Of a stretch of DNA of 64,000 bases, positions 62,557 through 64,000 are shown piece by piece. The DNA is taken from NCBI GenBank assembly GCA_026400355.1, contig JAPLPE010000019.1:124001-188000 (forward strand), given 5' to 3'. The position numbers and the translations under genes were made by a program. The stretch is from Rhodobacterales bacterium. GTDB lineage: Bacteria > Pseudomonadota > Alphaproteobacteria > Rhodobacterales > Rhodobacteraceae. A model generated the notes under the pieces. It saw only the letters and a list, made by a program, of their open reading frames with translations. It was not told the origin of the DNA and ran no database searches. Position 1 is the first letter of the stretch; each line of letters begins with the position of its first letter.

Positions 62557-63279
62557 ATGACCCGCACCGCCCTTTGGGCCGACATCGCCGCCACGCTTAA
62601 ATCCGACATCGCCGCGGGCCATTACCGCCCCGGCGACAAACTTCCGACCGAGGCTGACCTGTCGGCCCGCTTTGGCGTCAACCGCCACACCCTGCGCCGG
62701 GCATTGGCCGCCCTGCAGGACGGCGGCCTTGTCCATTCCCGGCGTGGCGCGGGCGTCTTTGTTACAACCGCCCCCGCCGATTATCCGCTGGGCCGCCGCG
62801 TCCGCTTCCATCAGGCGCTCACCGCCGCAGGCCGCATCCCGGGACGCGAGATCACCTCGCTCCACACCCGCGCCTGCGACGCGACCGAAGCCGAGGCGCT
62901 TACCCTAACCCCCGGCGAACCCGTACACGTCGTCGAAGGCCGTTCTCTGGCCGACGGCGAGCCCATCGCCCTTTTCCGCAGCCTTTTTCCGGCAACGCGC
63001 CTCCCCGATCTCGCGGAAACACTCGCCACCGAACCCTCGATCACCCGGGCCCTGGCCCTGAACGGGGTGCCCGACTACATCCGCGCCAGCACACGCTTGA
63101 CCGCTGCGGCAGCAACGGCGACACAAGCGATCCACCTTAAGTTGTCCGAGGGAGCACCCCTCCTCCGTTCAGTCGCGATCAACACCGATCCGGATGGAAA
63201 GCCCGTCGAATACGGCACGACCTGGTTCTCAGGCGACCGCGTGACGCTCACGGTTTCGGGAAATGGTGTAGAATCATGA
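62557..63279 (+). CDS. phnF: GntR-family transcriptional regulator of phosphonate use
   Basis: 240 residues. N-terminal winged helix (IAATLKSDIAAGHYRPGDKL, LSARFGVNRHTLRRALAALQ, GLVHSRRGAGVFVT) and a C-terminal UTRA ligand domain (GRSLADGEPIALFRSLFPA). Divergent to phnG, so it probably controls the C-P lyase operon in response to phosphonate or phosphate status. Confidence 0.93.
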   Translation: MTRTALWADIAATLKSDIAAGHYRPGDKLPTEADLSARFGVNRHTLRRALAALQDGGLVHSRRGAGVFVTTAPADYPLGRRVRFHQALTAAGRIPGREITSLHTRACDATEAEALTLTPGEPVHVVEGRSLADGEPIALFRSLFPATRLPDLAETLATEPSITRALALNGVPDYIRASTRLTAAAATATQAIHLKLSEGAPLLRSVAINTDPDGKPVEYGTTWFSGDRVTLTVSGNGVES

Positions 63280-63292
63280 GGATTTGTTGCTC

Positions 63293-63310
63293 CTGTCACA
63301 TGCCTGACGC
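63293..63310 (+). promoter_or_regulatory. Candidate Pho box before the second PhnM-like gene
   Basis: CTGTCAC (63293-63299), four bases, then CTGACGC (63304-63310): 7-base direct repeats at 11-base spacing, the layout of PhoB boxes (consensus CTGTCAT). It is 64 bp upstream of ATG 63374. The second half matches less well, so PhoB control is plausible, not certain. Confidence 0.4.
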
Positions 63311-63373
63311 ATGGGCAAGTTATCCACACACCCCAAAGATAAGGCATCGCCAGCTTAAACCGGGACCAACAAA

Positions 63374-64000
63374 ATGCTGTCAACGCATTTGCCAAACCTC
63401 CGCCTGACGGGCGCAACCATCCTGCGCGACGGCACGATGCAGAACCGCACCGTGGCGATTGCTGGCGGCCGTATCTCGGGCGGACCCTATCCGGTGGTGG
63501 ACCTTACGGGTTACTACATCTTCCCCGGCATCATCGACATGCATGGCGATGCCTTTGAACGCCACATCGCCCCTCGCCCCTCGGCCCCCTTCCCGCTCGC
63601 CATGGGCCTGCGCGGAGTGGACCGTGATGCCGCCGCCAATGGTGTGACCACCGCATGGCTTGCGCAAAGCTGGTCATGGGAAGGCGGCCAGCGCGGCCCC
63701 GAGTTCGCGGAAAAGGTGATGGCAGCCCTCACCACATACCGCCCGCAGTCCCTGACGGACCTGCGCCTCCAGATCCGCTATGAGACCCATGAACTCGATT
63801 CCGCCGAACGCCTCCTCGACGCCGTCAAGCGCCACCGGATCGACTATGTCGTGTTCAACAACCACCTCGAAGAAGCGGTCGAGCTTTGGGATTCCCGCCC
63901 GCATGAGGTCACGCTGTGGGCCAAGCGCGGCGGCCGCAGCGGCGAGGATCTCATGAAGATCGTCCACGCTGCACTGACCCGCTCACGCGAAGTCCCGCGA
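63374..64000 (+). CDS. Second PhnM-like amidohydrolase, runs off the window
   Basis: 209 codons seen, no stop before the edge. ATG 63374; GPYPVVDLTGYYIFPGIIDMHGDAFERH and APRPSAPFPLAMGLRGVDRD resemble PhnM (which has [17 protein letters not shown]), with the metal-binding His in DMHGD. Sequence differs enough from phnM at 55955 to be a separate paralogue, which may act on a variant phosphonate triphosphate or a related substrate. A Pho-box-like repeat precedes it. Confidence 0.85.
   Translation, partial: MLSTHLPNLRLTGATILRDGTMQNRTVAIAGGRISGGPYPVVDLTGYYIFPGIIDMHGDAFERHIAPRPSAPFPLAMGLRGVDRDAAANGVTTAWLAQSWSWEGGQRGPEFAEKVMAALTTYRPQSLTDLRLQIRYETHELDSAERLLDAVKRHRIDYVVFNNHLEEAVELWDSRPHEVTLWAKRGGRSGEDLMKIVHAALTRSREVPR

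Overview
The window is high-GC DNA with gene content typical of an alphaproteobacterium of the Rhodobacterales (Rhodobacter, Tabrizicola or Gemmobacter-like). Pointers are the RpoH-II type sigma factor, the LpoA/YraN/RsmI/GshB cluster, cobU next to cobC, an NDUFS4-type complex I subunit, and a phnGHIJKLNM carbon-phosphorus lyase operon. The species is an inference. Most genes are tightly packed with ATGA or GTGA overlaps.

Region by region. 1-4627: gene remnants, an amino-acid ABC permease and binding protein without a visible ATPase, a secreted endonuclease/exonuclease/phosphatase-family protein, and a decayed second copy of the binding protein. 4630-22791: mostly housekeeping genes (LAS-type peptidase, MoeB/ThiF-like, dut, coaBC, ChaN-like, rpoH, cobU, cobC, MAPEG, GST, comM, esterase, gshB, yraN, rsmI, lpoA-like, glnD, murJ). 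22792-24028: truncated IS481- and IS1-type transposases and a lone PemK/MazF-like toxin. 24202-30418: a catabolic and transport block (VOC protein, two alpha/beta hydrolases, PLP dehydratase, Tet-type MFS, GNAT, enolase-superfamily enzyme). 30483-32482: an RND permease scrap and a tandemly duplicated lipoprotein/small-protein unit. 32840-35108: cdsA-plsC-TetR operon with a palindromic operator.

35488-43991 is the most unusual part. Eight co-directional genes encode a Hanks-type Ser/Thr kinase with one membrane segment, an FHA protein, a PP2C phosphatase, a protein that looks like a GTPase with a destroyed P-loop, a large dynamin-like GTPase, a second small GTPase, and two proteins with Roadblock/LC7-like character. 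I read this as a phosphorylation-controlled, membrane-associated GTPase system. It borders a gene graveyard (GntR and E1-beta scraps, broken tyrosine integrase) beside a tRNA-Arg, so a genomic-island origin is possible.

45602-55808: small membrane and secreted proteins, uvrB, an AT-rich HEPN/zinc-ribbon gene probably acquired by transfer, a ParE-type toxin-antitoxin pair, a porin pseudogene with in-frame stops, and assorted small genes. 55870-64000: tRNA-Ala, then the C-P lyase operon on the minus strand (phnG to phnM), interrupted between phnI and phnJ by a small opposite-strand gene. The regulator phnF is divergent, and a second PhnM-like amidohydrolase runs off the end. Coordinates and motifs come from reading the sequence; family names rest on remembered family motifs, with no database search.
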